Below, piece after piece: positions 14,578 to 16,083 of a stretch of 16,083 nt of DNA; the stretch's first letter is position 1; every line of letters begins with the position of its first letter. Origin of the DNA: JBBDWJ01 sp040902925. Its GTDB lineage: Bacteria; Acidobacteriota; Terriglobia; Bryobacterales; UBA6623. The stretch spans positions 1-16,083 of the forward strand of contig JBBDWJ010000261.1 in the NCBI GenBank assembly GCA_040902925.1, given 5' to 3'. The translations under genes were made by a program, and so were the position numbers. Below the pieces are notes generated by a model. That model made no database searches. It was not told where the DNA came from and saw nothing but the letters and a program-made list of their open reading frames with translations.

Positions 14578-15996
14578 CTAAAACGGCGGGCCGCCGTCGT
14601 TGATCGGGATATCGTCGTCTTCAGGAGTAATCCCGATATCGTCGGCCAGGTTCTCGAACTTGGTGAACTTGTGGAGAAACGCCAGCTTGATTTTGCCCGT
14701 GGGGCCGTTGCGCTGCTTGGCGATGATGAGCTCCGCCATGCCGTGCAGGTCTTCGCGATCGGGCTTGTAGACTTCCTCGCGGAATAGAAACGCCACCAGA
14801 TCGGCGTCCTGCTCGATCGAGCCGCTCTCGCGAAGATCGCTAAGCATCGGGCGGTGATCGCCGGGCCGTGTTTCGGGTGCGCGGCTGAGCTGTGACAGCG
14901 CGATGATCGGCACCTGCAGGTCTTTGGCGAGCAGCTTCAGGCCTCGCGAGAATGCCGAGATTTCCTGCGTGCGGTTCTCGACCTTGCCGCGCGAGCTCAG
15001 AAGTTGCAGGTAGTCGACAATGATCAGCGACAAGCCGTGCTCGACCTTCATGCGGCGGCACTTGGCGCTGATGTCCATGATGGTCGTGTCGGCGGCGTCA
15101 TCGATAAACAGGCGGCTGTTGACGAGCTGGCCGAGCGCCGCGCTGAGCTGGCGGCGCTCCTCGGGGTTGATATAGCCGCCCCGGAACCGGTTGCTGTCGA
15201 CCCGCGCCGCGGCGCACAACATACGGGTCAGCAGCGACTCCTGCGACATTTCGAGCGAGAACAAGGCCACCTGTTTACCGGGCTTGTCGGGCATGTCGGT
15301 GGCGATGTGCTGGGCGATATTTAGGGCCAGCGCCGTTTTCCCCATGGCGGGACGCGCCGCGAGCACGATCAGCTCGCCGGCATGCATCCCCGTAGTCATT
15401 TCGTCGAACTTAACGAATTGGGTCCCCAGGCCGCTGACGCGCTTGCTGGGGTCCAGAAACGCCCGCATGCCGCCGCTGAAGCTTTCGACGATCTGCCGCG
15501 GGCTCATCAGGCCCTTGCCCAGTTGCGAATCGCCGACTTTCATCACCGCGTTTTCGGCGTCGGCGAGAATGTCTTCCACCTCTCCGCTGGCGTCTATACA
15601 CTCAGAGATGGTGCGCTGCGAGATAAAAATCAGCTGCCGCAGCAGCGACTTGTCTTTGACGATCTTGACGTAGTTGTCGATGCTTGCCAGCCGCGGCATG
15701 CCATCGCTGAGCGAAGCGATATAAGTGAAGCCGTCACACGATTGGAGCTGGCTTTGCTTTTCGAGCTCGTTGACCAGCGTCAAAGGCTCGATACGTTCGC
15801 CGCGTTCGTGCAGATCGCCCATGCGGGAGAAGATGCGGCGATGTTTTTCGAGGCAAAAGTCATCCGCGGTGAGGGAACCGGCGACCTGGGGAAACAAAGT
15901 TTCGTCGAGCAGGACCGAGCCCAGAACGAACTGCTCGGCTTCGGGATTGCTCGGCAGACCTTTTTCGAGAGCTAGGGCAGTTGCAGCAGTAGCCAT
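14578..15996 (-). CDS. dnaB: Replicative DNA helicase DnaB
   Basis: A 472-residue hexameric helicase, normal length. The N-terminal DnaB domain (about 15-120) begins with LPSNPEAEQFVLGSVLLD; a linker follows, then the RecA-like C-terminal domain from about 188. Motifs: Walker A ARPAMGKTA (214-222), FSLEMS (246-251), Walker B LIIVDYLQLL (324-333), SQLSR (368-372) and SDLRESGSIEQDAD (386-399). The arginine finger region is IIAKQRNGPTG (424-434). It unwinds DNA 5' to 3' at the replication fork and recruits primase. The C-terminal tail is acidic (DDIGITPEDDDIPIN) and ends in PPF. ATG 15996 has no clear Shine-Dalgarno. In many bacteria dnaB follows rplI; the 87 bases upstream in the window show no gene, so that link cannot be seen here. 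It converges with the toxin-antitoxin operon. Confidence 0.97.
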   Translation of the reverse strand: MATAATALALEKGLPSNPEAEQFVLGSVLLDETLFPQVAGSLTADDFCLEKHRRIFSRMGDLHERGERIEPLTLVNELEKQSQLQSCDGFTYIASLSDGMPRLASIDNYVKIVKDKSLLRQLIFISQRTISECIDASGEVEDILADAENAVMKVGDSQLGKGLMSPRQIVESFSGGMRAFLDPSKRVSGLGTQFVKFDEMTTGMHAGELIVLAARPAMGKTALALNIAQHIATDMPDKPGKQVALFSLEMSQESLLTRMLCAAARVDSNRFRGGYINPEERRQLSAALGQLVNSRLFIDDAADTTIMDISAKCRRMKVEHGLSLIIVDYLQLLSSRGKVENRTQEISAFSRGLKLLAKDLQVPIIALSQLSRAPETRPGDHRPMLSDLRESGSIEQDADLVAFLFREEVYKPDREDLHGMAELIIAKQRNGPTGKIKLAFLHKFTKFENLADDIGITPEDDDIPINDGGPPF

Positions 15997-16083
15997 TTTG
16001 ATTGCGTCGTCAGGTCAGAAGACTAACGTATTTCCGGCGAATTCCAGCGACTGTTTTTTACCCTCATGTTTCGAGACGGTTAC
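15997..16083. other. Upstream flank of dnaB, no gene seen
   Basis: The last 87 bases to the window edge hold no open frame or RNA gene I can support, and no clear promoter on the dnaB strand. Confidence 0.5.

Overview
This is a GC-rich (by eye above 60%) stretch of a bacterial chromosome from a draft assembly: a run of 10 Ns sits at 6519-6528 inside a gene. The genes are housekeeping or metabolic, with small accessory modules between them. Taxonomy cannot be fixed from the window. The divergent Tex homolog, the small antitoxin-type genes and the 'CATCCGTGT' repeat arms are features I associate with Acidobacteriota (a Solibacter/Bryobacter-like lineage); this is an inference with moderate confidence.

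Layout, left to right. (1) 1-2349 (+): the 3' part of a fused FAD-linked oxidase / Fe-S protein of the GlcD-GlpC or YdiJ type, cut by the window edge. (2) 2483-3439 (+): a DMT/EamA ten-helix transporter. (3) 3519-4220 (-): a TesA-like SGNH lipoprotein hydrolase, divergent from 4252-4977 (+), a YbbA/LolD-like ABC ATPase, and 5188-7747 (+), its YbbP/FtsX-like permease, which is split by the N gap. This reproduces the tesA / ybbA-ybbP arrangement of E. coli. A 221-bp element bounded by 35-bp inverted arms (33/35 matching) lies between ATPase and permease, and its left arm encodes the last residues and stop codon of the ATPase. (4) 7894-8175 (-): a 93-aa antitoxin-like protein without a recognisable toxin, behind 8250-9869 (-), ATP-dependent PEP carboxykinase. 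(5) 10151-13207 (-): a Tex-family S1 RNA-binding protein with a roughly 215-residue acidic low-complexity insertion inside its YqgF domain. It is divergent from 13258-13932 (+), an unrecognised exported protein. (6) 14051-14532 (+): a RelE-type toxin-antitoxin operon with a GTGA overlap, convergent with 14578-15996 (-), the replicative helicase DnaB.

The genes do not form one pathway. PEP carboxykinase and the 2-hydroxyacid-type dehydrogenase fit growth on organic acids; YbbA-YbbP and the lipoprotein hydrolase form an envelope-related set; Tex and DnaB are nucleic-acid machinery. I see no RNA genes, CRISPR array, phage genes or complete insertion sequence. No gene-free stretch exceeds 300 bases. 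I did not find a convincing multi-gene novel system. The best leads are the Tex variant, the inverted-repeat element and two very short divergent promoter regions with overlapping -10 elements.
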